A stretch of DNA of 64,000 nucleotides from positions 37,211,550 through 37,275,549 of the forward strand of contig CM067444.1 of NCBI GenBank assembly GCA_034508935.3, read 5' to 3'. A model generated the notes under the pieces. That model ran no database searches and was not told where the DNA came from. It saw nothing but the letters and a program-made list of their open reading frames with translations. Numbering within the stretch: position 1 is the first letter of the stretch; each line of letters opens with the position of its first letter. This stretch comes from Berghia stephanieae. Taxonomy: Eukaryota; Mollusca; Gastropoda; Nudibranchia; Aeolidiidae. Of the stretch, positions 1 to 14,400 are shown one piece after another. A program made the position numbers and the translations under genes.

Positions 1-598
1 TTTATCTCTAATTCTCTAATTTTACCAGCCTCTTGATGAAAAAAGGTAAGGCACAAAATCAGGTAAGATAATAAATTAAAGAAAAAATCCAGCCTCGTCT
101 GTGAAGATTTGAAAATGCACCATGTTAACTCAAGTCCAGGCAAACAAATAGTGTTATTTTTGCTGCTCCTCTTCATTCCATCATGACCAGAATTAAAATG
201 AGCTTTAATTAATTCTATCTCCAAGTTGCTTGGAATGCACTTTGACCTTCTATCCTCGCAGATAAAACACATATCTTACTTCAAATGTGACCTACTGCCT
301 CACAATGGTAATATGTCGGGGTCAACCAGGTGCTAGATAGTTTATAGTAAAAATGACCAGAAATATCTGATTTTAGATTTTACGTCACTGAAGGAATTCC
401 ATCTATCGCCTTCAACAAAACTTATACCATTAACCCAAATTTTACATTTTTGACCATGAGATTTACTTTTTGGCATCAAAATCACACTGATATAATACCA
501 ATTTGTGGAAGTGGTTGATGGATTAAGATAAAAGATAAACCCCAATTTGTCCAAAAGTGTTAACGCTGTCAAATCAAAGAAAATAAAAAAAGAACCAG

Positions 599-776
599 CT
601 TTCAGACTTTGTGATCAAGCCATATCTCAGCTTTCAGACTCTGGGATCAAGTCATATCTCATCTTTCAGACTTTGTGGTCAAGTCATATCTCACCTTTCA
701 GACTTTGTGATCAAGCCATATTTCAGCTTTCAGACTCTGGGATCAAGTCATATCTCAGCTTTGTGATAAAGTCATC
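599..776. repeat. minisatellite, unit about 33-36 bp
   Basis: About five units beginning CTTTCAGACTTTGTGATCAA with minor changes. Intron or flank of DENND5. Confidence 0.8.
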
Positions 777-1222
777 TTAATCAATTGGTATTTGAAGTTT
801 TAGGACCAAAATGAATGAAATGTGTTTTATCAGAGGTCAGATCTAGATTTCCATGGTTGTCTGATTGGCTGGGCATAATATTGAAATCAAATCAAAATGC
901 TACAATGCACTTTGAATTTTGTTATGTCCTTATCCACGTCATTGCTGTGGACAATCAAGATGGCAAGTCAAAATAGGAATAGAGGTAAAATGCAGAGGTT
1001 GCTGACAGAAGCTCGAAAAAAAAAACCAACAAACGAACAAAACAAAAATCCCAGAAAAATAAACTAAACAATATAACAACGCCTCCCTCCCCTCAAGACC
1101 CCACCCTGATGAAGAGGTTGATTATGAGTTCATTTAAATCATTAAAAGCAATCATGTGGACGTTTCCCAGTGTGGAAAAAAATGATAGATTTAAAATGAA
1201 ATCTGCAGATGATTGTGGAATG

Positions 1223-1530
1223 ATTGAATGGATTGTAAGGATGTCTTTGAGGATTGAATGGATTGTAAGGATGTCTTTGAGGATTGAATGGATTGTAAGG
1301 ATGTCTTTGAGGATTGAATGGATTGTAAGGATGTCTTTGAGGATTGAATGGACTGTAAGGATGTCTTTGAGGATTGAATGGATTGTAAGGATGTCTTTGA
1401 GTATTGAATGGATTGTAAGGATGTCTTTGAGGATTGAATGGATTGTAAGGATGTCTTTGAGGATTGAATGGATTGTAAGGATGTCTTTGAGGATTGAATG
1501 CACTGTAAGGATGTCTTGGAGGATTGAATG
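1223..1530. repeat. minisatellite, 30-bp unit, about ten copies
   Basis: Unit contains GGATTGTAAGGATGTCTTTG. Because 30 is divisible by three and the unit lacks stops in several frames, it creates spurious open frames on both strands. Confidence 0.92.
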
Positions 1531-1539
1531 GAGTCAAAA

Positions 1540-1645
1540 TGTATAGTAAAATAAAGGGAGTAAAATGACTCTTGTAAAAGATACAAAACAAAGTAAACAT
1601 CTTTTATAAGAGTCATTTTTACTCCCTTTATTTTACTATACATTT
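1540..1645. repeat. about 106-bp near-perfect hairpin
   Basis: ATGTATAGTAAAATAAAGGG at the left is mirrored at the right end, with a roughly 20-base loop. It joins directly to the 30-bp minisatellite. A piece of the same family recurs at 6740-6803. Confidence 0.7.
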
Positions 1646-2325
1646 TATTGACTCATTTCGGCAGCTCTAGATTTTGGTACTCATGAGTCACCTGACACAG
1701 AGTAGTGGATGGGTGATTTCTGATTGGTGCATCTCAAAGTACGCATTAAGGGACTGAATCAAAAACAAACTCAAAGTTCCCTTAAAGCATGGTGTAAAAA
1801 TAGAAAAGAGAACAGGTTAGTTAAGAAGACAGTATATAAAAAATGGAAGAACTTCACTGAAATGTTGCTGTAATAGAATCAAACCAAGAGTTATGGCATT
1901 GTCAATTTTACAATTACAAATCCAAACCTGGCACTGTCAACAAATAGAAAATCTTTGCATATTTCTGACCAAAAAAAACAAAAAAAAAAAAAAATCTGTA
2001 TAACCCAAAATTCTGAATTCATAGCATTCTTGATATGAATCATCACTTTAAAAAATATAAGAATTGATGCAGTGCAATACGATTTAGTTAGACATTTATA
2101 TCTGAGTAAAATAACAATATATTTATTTAAATTTTCATTTTCATGTATGGCTTGAAAATCTGAATCTGGAGGTAAAAATTCGAATTTAGCTAAAATTGCT
2201 CCCCTCCCCTCCCTCCCATGTATATTAAATTAGTGTCAGTGGCAGGTCTGCAAATCATTTGTTCACATGAGACAGTTTGAGACATGGGATAAAATGGGAG
2301 TCTCTGATTCCTTACAACCACTAAC

Positions 2326-2416
2326 CTGGTGTCAATAGTTTAGAGTCCATTCCTTTATCTCCACCTTCCTCGATGTCCTGGTAACTACACAGATGGGACC
2401 ACACTGCCGACTTGCC
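2326..2416 (-). CDS. DENND5: DENND5 coding exon 12 (RUN1 continued)
   Basis: Reads [14 protein letters not shown], corresponding to GKSALWSHLLHYQD in vertebrates, then an acidic/basic tail. It ends in phase 1 with a GTTAGT donor. I find no further convincing exon between this and the window's left edge. Confidence 0.9.
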
Positions 2417-2437
2417 CTGGACACAAACATGAATATA

Positions 2438-2483
<46 letters not shown>

Positions 2484-5400
2484 TATATATAAATAAATGT
2501 TTATAAAAAGTAGTCTTTCAGAGCAAATAATGCCCATTAGTTTGTTTTCTATGGCATTATATGGACAATAGCAATTGCGTGTTACCCTTTGGATAGGATA
2601 CTAGTCTATCTAAAGTACTTTCTGCAAGATCTAGCTACCCAATCACTGTTGGGTAGACAGGGGGGGTCAGAAAAATAAAATCTAGCCTGTGCCTGGTTTT
2701 ATTCTTTGGCGCTTTGTGTGAAAAGTAAATGCTATTCCTATTGAACTATTGGGACCATGAATATGATGGAAATATACAATGATTTAAATGTTGGAGTCTA
2801 GAGGCTATTTCTTTCATGCGATGTGCCAAGCAACAATCAGCATGGTCAATGATTGGATGGGTGACAAACATTGCAAAGACTGACCATAGAATTCTATCAT
2901 TAAGAAAGCATTGTATTACATCCCATCACTTAAGATAGGAATATTCCAAGAGTGACAATTCTAAATGGTATTTAGAGTTAGAGGTAAATTGCATGGTATG
3001 AAAAAAAATAAAATAATAATATGGCTCAATGAAAAATTATGAAGCGGATTAGACATTAGAAACCAATTTACCCTTAATGTAGTTTTTATATTCATGTTTG
3101 TACACATGGTTAAAGTTTAGCTGGTGGATTAAAACCTTTACCTTCTTGGTTTGTAATCCGTGACTCCATATCCTCTCTAAGAGATCACACAGACTGGCAA
3201 TCAATGTGTTTTCCTCCACCCCTGTAATGCTGGCATCGCTATGGCCAAGCTCTATCGCCTCCTGACCCATTTTGTCTACCAACATCCTCTTGGTCTGGAA
3301 TAGATATGATTAAAAAAAGAATAGTTTCAGATCAATTAGGTTGACAATCCTCAGTACAAATGAATGCGATGTGAAGAGTAACGGAATCCTACAGAGCAAT
3401 AGGGTTTTATCCCGGTTTCCACAAACTCAAATGGACAACTGCTTGTTACTTAGTATAGGCAGCTAATCTATGAGAATGTATGATTTAGTGTAATATTGCC
3501 AATGTAAAGTGCATAGAAAACGATATTGTCATAGTTATATGATGTAGAAATGCTATTTATTATTATTATTATCATTATCATCATTATTATTACTATTATC
3601 ATTATTATTATACTATTACAAAGTACTTTCCTGATCTAACAGACCAAGTAACCCAATCATGGCAGGGTGAATAGAGAGGTCTGAGAGTAACATTGACCAC
3701 ACCCAAGACTGACATCAATTCCTTTACATGTTGGCACTCTAACAAGTGAGCTATCAACATCCCCAAATGTAGTTGAAGTAAACACACACACACAAACCAA
3801 TCTTCTTTGGTCAAAGGTCAAACCTAAACCCTGAGACCATCTGCTTATCAGACAAATGTCCTACTGCCCTACTGTTAGACCCCTCATCAATAAATGGCTC
3901 AATCTTCCCCATATCTTTTATCTGTGTAAAGTATTTAAAACATGGGCCTTTTGTCCATGTGGAGAAATGGGAATAAGTCAAGTACGTCAAATCTATAAAT
4001 TCCATAAAACGAAGGAAGGGAAACAGAGCTGGGATGGTGTAAGGATATCTGGAAATATTTAAGTAAATGGAGAAAGAATAACGTTAAAAAAAAAATATTT
4101 TGAAAAGCAGTTCTTAGCAATAGGCTAACCAGTCCATTGTCCGTATTTACCTTGGTCTTGCACTCCTTCAGCAAGGTGTCCACAAAATTCCATTTGGTCT
4201 GGGCAGAGCGTTCTGTTGATATGGCAGGAACAATTTGGTGTTTCCGGTACTGAAGGTAAAGCTGTGGAACACAATCAAAGGGTGAGGACTAAATATTGAC
4301 ATTGATTCTATATGGCTTGACTCAATGATTTGAGGAGTTGAATATAGAATTAGTTAGCAACGAAAGTCATGACATTCTGCACAGATATTTGACAAATACT
4401 TAGAATCATCAGAGACAAAATAAAAGTTAAAATGTAATCCCTAGTGTCAACTCTTAAATGTTCAAAAAGTTGTAACTTACTATTCCGTGTATTCTCTTAT
4501 CTCATTTCGTATTTATTATTACAAGTCACAAAATAATGGTTAAATCATCTCTTTCTTATATTATGTTACATTTATTTCTTGTGAGGATTATCGTATTCGA
4601 ACCATTGTGTCACTCTCTTCAATTCAAATAGTTTATGAGATGTTCTCTTAAATTTTCTATTTGTCAATCATATATATATTTCCTTTTTTTTTCCCTTAAT
4701 GAAACAAATTGAGAGATATTTTTTATTTTGTTAAATGACTTTCTTCACTAATCTTTAACAATAAACTCAAAACGTACCAAAAGCCCACTGAGTATGAATT
4801 AGTTGATCATAAGATCATTCAACAGTAGTTGAGAAACTTTAAAAATGTGAATGAAAATTAATGTGACGATTTGGTGAAATCCTTTTTCATGAAAAAAGAT
4901 AAATAAATAATAAATAAATAAATAATGAAGTTATATAGCACCTAAACATACCATACACGTTAATCGTGCTCTTTACATAGTTGTAAAAAAAAAATAAAAA
5001 AAATTATCATGACACGACATAAGGATGATATGATAAAAATAAAATGTCAAAAACAATACCATCCACTAGGGGTATTTGTTTCCAGTATCAGTTTTGAGAT
5101 AAAAATGCCCAATCAACTCTCTTGCCACCCAAAATGTCATCTCTCAAAGTTTGTGATTAGAATTATGTATTTTGTTTGAGGAACAAGTAAAATGTCTTCA
5201 GCATGACGATGAGCTGGGTGCTCCAGATTGACTTGAAATGCCTTATCCGCTCCGCAATATAACCATCTATAATGTGATGGATATTTTGACATCCAACACC
5301 GGATTCTGTATCTTCAAACTGTGGCCAAAGGCAACAAACAAAAGTATTCGTATACATTTTAAAAAAAACAGAATTGAAGTCAAATATTGGTATTTACTCA

Positions 5401-8400
5401 TAATGCATGAGTTTTATTTTTGTTTATATGAGTATCACTTTAAAATGGTGCTTAAAAATTGATGAAAGCGTAAAATCATTTGATCATATATATCCATTTT
5501 GGAGCAAAAATACTATATTTTGAAAACTTTTACTTCAAGAATTATCAATGACGCATACATGTCAAAATATCTACAAACCGAGACATCTAAGAATCCAGTG
5601 TGAACCAAAGTGACATATTTTTAGTTCGCTTTCTGTTTTCTTTGGTACTGTTTCATAATGTACTGACATGCATTCCTACACATTATCACCAAAATACGAG
5701 TATCAGGGACCATCCATGTGATCCAGGCTTTGATGAATTCAGTTGCATTACTGTTACTGTCCAGTTCAACAACACAATACCACGTGGTAAGGGTTAATGA
5801 ATTACACATACAGTGTTATATTTGAACCAAGCACAAGCTATATTTATATCAACAAAGACAACAAATTTCAAGATGGTTAAGAAGACAAAAGCAGTTAAGA
5901 GCCATCACCAAGTTATGCAAACCATCCATTCTATGGTAATTAATTCATTGTAACAAAATTTCTTATTCCAAGACCATGTGTTAGTCTATTTGTGAGTTTG
6001 TCACATTATATGTGAAAATGTGGGCAAAATTGTGCATGGATGAAATATAAAATAATTATATAGAATACACTCTATTGTTTTATATTACTCATTGTGTTTC
6101 ACATTTCATTTGTTCAAAACAGTTTTGTTTTTCCTTTTTAAATGATAAAAGAGTGTCAATCAACCTATAATTTGACATCAGTCAAAGGCCAGGATTGAAA
6201 TATCTATACAAAGTAAGAGTGACCTTACAGACACCTGCCAACTTGAGCATTTAAAAATCCGTAACATTTAGGGAGATAAAAATTATAATTGCTGTAATCA
6301 ACATTAAAAATCAACAATTTACCCTCATAAGGTTCAGATAACACTTCAAAAGTCTGGCATCAACTTTCAATTTCAATAAGTTTTAATGACTTAGAAATGC
6401 TCATGAAGTTCTGAAATTGGAGTCAAAATTTCGTAATTCTACGAATGTTTCCTAGTACTTGGCACGTCTGCCTTACATTTGGAACTTTTGCTACAAATAA
6501 AATTGTATAAAATGTCATTGTAACAGTAAATGAACGAAAATTGTTGGGGCTTTTTGGAATCAGAAAATAAACATTTAATGGGTGAAATAATACCTAAAGG
6601 AGATTCCTGGGACCTTCTCTCTCTTATAGTTTAGAAAATCAATACAAATAAATGCATTCTGGGTGTAGTGTCAATTCTCTAAGAACAAGTCCTAAATGCA
6701 CGACTATCAACCTGTTTATAAATGTTTAATAGAATTTAAACTCCCTTTATTTTACTATACATTTTATTTGCTCATTTAGGCACCTCTAGATTTTGGTATA
6801 TTTAATAAAACTGTTTCTGATTTTCATTTTAGATGTAAAAACTCTAAATGTGACCCAAAAACTTGAAAAAGAATTATGTCATGTGAACCAGATACTGAAA
6901 ATCGACTTTTAAGTCTAAATCTATAAAGTTAATTTACACAAATATGCCCCAGTGAGATCAGTGAATGAAGATTCTCAAATTACAAAAGCATCCAATATTG
7001 TCATTCTAACCAGTTTCAATTAGAATGTTCACCCAGCATAACACCATATTGAATTGATGGGTCACAAACAGGATATTTCTTCCTATCATCGATTCAGGAA
7101 CTTAAAGAGTTAACAAATAAAATCAACAAAACATTAAAATGAAAAGTTATCAGGGTGAAGGTCGAATCCAACATTTGTTTATTCTAAATAACCAGATAAT
7201 TTCCATAGATAAACATAAAATAAATGATGAATGATTATTTTAATACAAAAACACAATTTAAAAAAAAGACAAATTATAAAGAAGGAAATGAGGGAAAAAA
7301 ATATAATCAGAATCACGTTAACCCTTTACTAGCGAGACTGATCCCACTCTTTTAAAATATTAATTTCTTCCATTTGTGATCAGATCACAGCTACAGGCAC
7401 AACAATTTTTATAGAGATAAAGAAGGCCATAAAAGTGAAGCAACTCGGGCTTTATAAAAGCCACTGAGTCTCATCACTTTTGGTGACAATGAAAAGATAT
7501 GATGACAATGGAACCTTGCCTGTAAAGGGTTAAGTACTTTTAAATCAATAAATCCATTAAAGTGTGGATGGAGAAGAGAAGGTTAACTCAACAAGTGCTA
7601 TTAATCTAAATACAGTAAATTGTATTTTTAAAAAACTTGTGCGTTTGTGTCATTTAATCAATGTTTGAATTTCTTACCCTATGTGTTTGCTATGATGGTG
7701 AATATGACGAGACACAAAATTGAATTTTATATTCATCTAGTAAGCTTGTTAGATTGGTTGATGACGAATTACTGTCATAACACCTTCTCTCCCTCACAAT
7801 CAAAAATCCAAAGAACGTCAATAATAATTTTTAAAAAATGCGAACCAAATCTATTAAAAAAACAAAAAACAAAAACAAAAAACCCAAACCACCCCCCCCT
7901 CTCAGAATAAACTAAAAATAAAACAAAACAAATACAACCAGACTCTCTTTTAAGAGCATACGTTAATTAATCAAAGCAAGTTTCATACACGTGTGTGTGT
8001 GCGGCTTAAAGCTTGAACACACCAAGCTAATGGTCAATCCCCCCACACGTCAATTGGAAATGAGAGGGATGTGTCAAGTGTTAGAAATGGGAGTAAGCAA
8101 AGGGAATACAGTTGTGGGGTTATGGCAAAAAGTTTGAATCTTCAACATAATGATGTAAAAAAAAAGGTTTCAACATAAATCAGAATTTGACATTTTACTT
8201 ATTTTCTTTTCATTGGACTTTTCATTTACAATAAAGTATCTAGAGCTGAGGGGTCCCAATAGCTCAGTTGGTAAAGCACTCATTTCACAATCAAAGGGAC
8301 CAAGATTGATCCAGGGTGCAGTCGAGATTTTTCTCTGACCCCCCTGTCCAGCCAGCAGTGATTGGGTAGCTGGGTCTGTTAGATCTGGTGGAAAGTACTT

Positions 8401-11400
8401 TGCGAGAGACTGCCATCCTATCCAAAGGGTTACAAGCAATTGCTATTGTCTGTTTCACACTAAAGAAACCGGGATAAACTCCGGCCCCCACTCTGAGCAT
8501 CAAGGACCAGCACTATATACAAAAAATATTTACATTCACTTCAAATAATTCTTACACTTACATTTATCATTGCACAATTCCATTCAAGAAGAAAATAACT
8601 CCACTCCAGATACAAAACAATTTGTTGAGAGAAGATTTACAACCTATTACACAAATTTTAAAGGTAAACAAGCATCATGAGTATTTTACTCTTGACCAAA
8701 TTGGGAATTTATAACCTGATCCCAAATTCCCATAGCCGGACAGCAAATGCCCAAAGAGGGGCTTGAACCAGGGTCTCTCAGGTTACAATGCAAAGCTCTT
8801 TCCACTTGACCACCTGGATTACAATCATCAAACCACAGCTTAATCCAATCAACATTGGAAATTTTTAAAAAATCAAATCAGATTTGCTATACCAGGCTTG
8901 TAGGATTGACGACCGAAAAAAAATCTCATTTCAATACAAAGATAATAAGAAACCTCCATGGGGTCTCTAATATATTTTTTAAAACGGGGTCCAAGTAACT
9001 TTGTCAAAATCTTTATATAATGATGGGTAGCCATCTTGTTTTTTTTTTTTAAACAAATCATTTGTCTGTGGAAATATGATACCTTTTTAATTTATTTTTT
9101 GTATTCTGAATATAGACAATAGTGCATGGAATGTGTATCACTCTACTTATTGCTATAGAAACCAGGAAAAACTCCGGCTCCACATACTATCATGAGTGGC
9201 ATATGGTCACTTTGAAAGTCGTCCTTCAGAGCCGTAAGACCCATGGAGCTGGAGTTTTCCCCGGTTTCTATAGCATGAAATGGTCAATAGTCTATTGCAA
9301 AGTACTTTCTGCCAGATCTAACAGGCCCAGTTACCCATTTACTGCTGATTGGACGGGGGGGGGGGGGGGGGGGGGGGGGGGGTTGGAAAAAAAAATAATC
9401 TTGACTGCACCCGGGATTGATCTTGGTCCTTCTGCGTGTGAAGCGAATGCTCTACCAACTGAGTTACCAGGGCTCCTTCACTTTAATGAGTTATAAGATA
9501 AATAAGATGTATATTTTGTAACTAGAAATACATAGTGTTTTTGGGATCAATCCTGATTTTAGCCCATATGATAATGTGTAAAATCCTTCATTGCTATGCT
9601 CTCTGTCCATAGTTTTAAAAAATCTGATACAATAGTATGTGAAACTTTTCTCTTAAAATAATATGTGAAATCAACACCGATATGAGATTTAAAAAAAAAA
9701 AAGGGGGGGGGGGGGGGATTGCCTGATTGTCTTTAAAACCCTTCGATATTCTCTCCAAACAAGAAAAAAAAGATGAGAGCAATGAGCTTTATCAATATAC
9801 GATTTATACAAAATTCCATCCCTGCAAGAACTTGGTGGGAAAGTTAGATAAGAAATGACTTTAAAATGTAAACACCTTGAAAAATGATCTTTTCACTTCT
9901 AATGAGTTCATTTATCTATTGCGGCTATGTGGTCTAGTGGTATCACACTTGCTTTTGGATCGGAAGGTCCTGGGTACGAGCGCATAGTTGAGTTCTTGAA
10001 GAAGGCTCTTTACTCACATTCTCTCACTGTACTCAGGTGTAAAATGAGCATATGGCCGTTAACAGCGTTGTCTCCGTCCTAAAAAAATTGGTAGTATCGC
10101 CTAACAGGCGTCATGTTCCGACCTAAATGTTAAATGTTGCTGTTGGCCAGGGACCCCTTGTAATAAAAATAAATAAATAAAAAGTAATAAAATATAAAAG
10201 CTCAATTTATTTATCTAGTAATAAACAACTTGAGAAACGATCAGCTCACTTCTAATAAGTTAATTTCTCTGGTAAAAATAGATTGTCTTACCAATAACAT
10301 TCTATATTCCATGAGATTCTATTCTATAACAGCATCAATACAAAATCATATGGACGACGTTTCCATAGTTAATAAAAATGACAGGGTGGGTACTTAAAGA
10401 TGGGAAGGTAGTAAGGGTTGATAGATAAAGGGTTCAAGGTAGGGAGAGATTGAAGTTGAAATCAACGAATATACAATATATTGTCAATTAATTAACTAAA
10501 AGCTACAGTAGTTATTGGCTATACATTTAAAGGTTAATATTTGATAAGCAGTTGTATTGTACACTGAACAAATCTTTCATTAGGTCTACTAGACTATATA
10601 TATATATATCCTATAGCTATAGCAAGGGGTTACTCCCGTTCTCAGGGACAATTAATTTTATTAGAAGTTTAAAGATTTATGACCGAATATCTATTATTAT
10701 GGTTACATATATAAATATTATGATCAGACAAATATATTGAGGAGAAGATTTAAATATATTCTTTACTGGCCAATCCATAAATATTCACCAACCTCATTTT
10801 GCCATCTTATATCCATAACATGAACTGATATCTGAATTTTAATGTCTCAAAATTAAAAAAACAATAACTGGTTTAAATGAAAGGGTAGAAGGGTTGATTG
10901 TGATCGTAATTTAAAACATTAAAAAACAAAACAAAAATAGACTTGTTGTGGGATGATGACCTCATATCAAATATTCTATTACTATCTATACCTTGTACAC
11001 ATTGGTGTATTCATAGATTATTAGACCCATGATCCTTTACAATAGGGTTCAACAGTCGTGATGTCACTTCCCTCGTAATGACGCATAGAAACTGGTTTTA
11101 AACTATCGGAACAATGGCGGATGCCATTATCCCCATCACCGGCCTTATGGAATAATTCTCCGACAAGCATAAAAGTGTATTCAGAGGAGAAAAACATTAT
11201 AAATCTGATCATGCTTAGACTTTTATACATTCTGATCACATGACATGTGAAAAAGTTCAAGCTAGCATGAAGAATAAAGAGTATACATTTTCTTTGTTTA
11301 GAACAAAGCTGCTGGTTGCTGGGCACACGTGACATCAGACTATTGAATCCGATTGGGATATAACATTATACATTGGTTACTTGGTAATTATAAAGAGAAT

Positions 11401-14400
11401 AAGATTTCTAATACTAATAATGAGAAGTAGTACAGCCCTTGATGTCTAACCAGCTGTTACAAACAGACTGACGAATCCAGCCCAAGCGACTCTCAACAAA
11501 ACAATCCCTGTATTAAATGACACCAGATAAATTTGTTACTTACATTCCATAGTTTGGTTTTCTTAGCATCCTGCTTGACCTTGGAGAAAGTTGGAGGAGG
11601 TTAAAGGTTAAAGGTTAAGCATTCAAATTCATGCATTTCAAGCTCCTTGAGCGACTGGACAACTATTTCACAGTTCTCGTCTCACTGGGCAAAGCCAAGA
11701 ATAAATAAAAACAAACAAAAACAAAACGAAAACATGCTGAGGTGAATTCTCATTTTCATTTTGGTCCAAAATGCAAACAGTGGGATGAGAAAAGCACTTG
11801 TAAATGTGATGATACATGTACATTACGGCACTTCCAAAGACATTCAATTATGGATGTTGTATGCGAGCTAAGTTGCTACCCTACATCATCAGATGCTGGT
11901 TTTATTGCATTTTAATTGGTTGACAAAAAGAAAAATTGGTAAAATAGTTTGTGACCAGCTGATTACACCACATCTCATTGGGAATACATACTGATATGTT
12001 CAAACATGTACAGCATATATTTCTTATTGAGTCATGACGCAAGGGAGGCCCCAAAGATACAGATGTTTGAAATGAACTGTAATAAAGCTGTACATGTAAC
12101 ACACAAAGAACAATGGCAGGCTTTTCTTTTATGTCAGATATTCACCATCTGTTCAAGGATGCATCTCACATCACTCCAATCTTAAGAATACACTTGGGAG
12201 GAAATTTGATCAGATACAATTGGGAAATCAAGCACATGAGATGCTGATTGAGTTCTTGCTTAGAGAGGAATTTCATTCAGTTGTGGGATAGAAAATGGAA
12301 AAGAATTTTTAGAAAAGTTTCGGTAAATAAACAAGTTAGGAGATATCCAATGTTTTGTGTATGATGAGAAATAACAAATAGATGGAGCTGACGTTTCTGC
12401 CTTGGATCAGAAACTTTATAAGTCTGCATTCTATTTGGTTAAAACCAAAGTTGGATTAAACAGACATGGCTTGTTGCAGAATTTTTGTCATGAAATGTTT
12501 CCATACATCCTGACTGTAAGGGTAACACCAATATTAGGCAAACAACTAATTCTCCTCTGCAGCGCTATCATTTTCCTTTCCTTCATGTCTTATTGTTTAA
12601 TTTCCAATAAATGTGTTCCATTCCATACAGACTCGGCATCCACATGGATACAAAGGGTTAGGAGGATATCATGCCAAAATGCATAAAAAAGATTGCACAG
12701 AAAAAAGTGTGATTTCCAAATTCCAATTTCCTCAAAGGAAATCAGTTGTAAGCTTTGGCTTTAAACAAGCGGTGTGTGTCATATTGCAAGCTATATCAAA
12801 AATATATGAAATGCTCTATGACACATCAACAACAAAGAAAAACATTTATATAAGGGGTAAACATTGGTAAAAATACATAAAATATTCCTAATTTTTTTTG
12901 ATAGAAGGAAAACTAACAAGGACATGAACAACATAAAATAGAATTTCAATACATTATACAACACATAAATCACATAATGGAACTTTTTATTTTGTCTTTT
13001 CAAGCGCTTTGACAAGCAAGATTGGTTGAGAGTCAGTTTATACAAAGATGAAGAGGATAAAAACTGGTTAGGACTCCTCACAACAAAGACCAGGTTCAAA
13101 CCCAATATGAATAGCATAAGTCTAGGGATGAAAAGAAAGATAAAGGAAAAGAAAGGTTTTGTTTTCTATCAAAATCAACAAGAGACCAAATGACCTCTAT
13201 CTATGAGGATCTAGAATGTTCTATGATATGGGTAACACCGCAATCCACTAGTGATATAGAAAGCAAACACAGATGATGCTGTGATATACTCTTTTGAATC
13301 TTTTGGGAAATAAAACAAATGTACACACAGGGACATAAAACATGTGGGACAGAAATGGGGTCAAACCAAACAATCCACGACACCAATCCTGCCGTACAAC
13401 CACAAATCACAATCTAAAATGTTCATTTTCACTGGAAAACTTTTGATTCCAAATATCAATGGACTGAGGTGACACCAACTTGTTAAAATGTTTACGACTA
13501 AGACATAGAAAATCATTGATAGTTGAAGTTAATATTTTTGTATCAAAGTTTATACGACTGAAACCTCATAAAAATTCATTGATAGTTGAAGTCAATATTT
13601 TTGTATCAAAGTTTATAGGACTGAGACCTCATAGAAATTCATAGATAGTTGAAGTCAATACTTTTTGCATCAAAGTTTAATAATGGTTTTGTCTTTGTAC
13701 AGCAGAGTTAAATGGTCAAATAAATATGAATCTTACGACATCCAACATCAATGACAAACCATTGTAAAAGAAAAGGTGTCTATGATACGAAAATGGATTG
13801 AATAAGGACTAAAGCAAAGAAAACAATTACCTCTTGCTGCTCTTGTTCAATATTGGTCTGAAGATGTTCTTTATGTTGCATCTGGCGATCTTTTCGGCGC
13901 CATTTAGCGTTATCACGGAACTTTGATCTGCAAAGAAGGAAAAGTCATTTCCAAAATGACAACTCGATGAATGTGACAAATTCCATTTTAAATGTTTTCA
14001 GCTTGATGATTTCCTTATCATCTAACAAATGCCATAAACAGTAATGCCAATGCATAAATATATTAACTTAACAAAAACAATGTGTGACTGTCAAGCGTTA
14101 CATTTAAATAAAACAACACAGGCAACAAATGATAACATTACCACCTTTAAAAAAACAAATCCCTTTTAATCCGATATAATGAAATCAAAATAATCTGGGA
14201 GACAGAATACAACATTTATTACACTCTTGTGTTTTGCTATTCACACTAGCTTTCATTGCACACTGGCAAGCTCTTGCAGCATTTGAGAACAGGCCTGAAT
14301 TTCTATAATGTATCTAGGCAAGGACTGTACATTAACAGATCATCATCATCAGCCCTGTGTGGTGTACATTAGCAGATACATGACAAGATTTATCACGTGA

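Larger units (their letters stand above)
4262..13830. other. DENND5 intron 9, mostly without recognisable genes
   Basis: Besides the repeats listed (5 kb tail fragment, 6.7 kb hairpin piece, 7.3 kb MITE, 8.2-9.5 kb SINEs, 9.9 kb SINE) and the candidate microexon at 11.5 kb, I see only AT-rich sequence, short A/T runs and C/G homopolymers (7886, 9702-9717). Confidence 0.6.

Noticed and set aside
599-780. CRISPR-like array of spaced repeats
   Set aside because: Units are head-to-tail with no unique spacers, and the sequence is eukaryotic.
1093-1643. Four overlapping long open frames on both strands
   Set aside because: They are translations of the 30-bp minisatellite, not genes.
5163-5329. 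Possible extra DENND5 exon (minus strand) after a good acceptor at 5320-5330
   Set aside because: No fitting donor in frame, and the peptide does not match the family, which is contiguous between exons 9 and 10.
8253-8330. Possible functional tRNA gene
   Set aside because: Box A/B-like motifs are those of a repeated SINE head; the cloverleaf does not close and the copy carries the full SINE body.
12613-12870. Plus-strand ORF reading [16 protein letters not shown]
   Set aside because: Looks protein-like for a few residues but matches nothing I know, lies opposite to DENND5 in an intron and has no splice or homology support.
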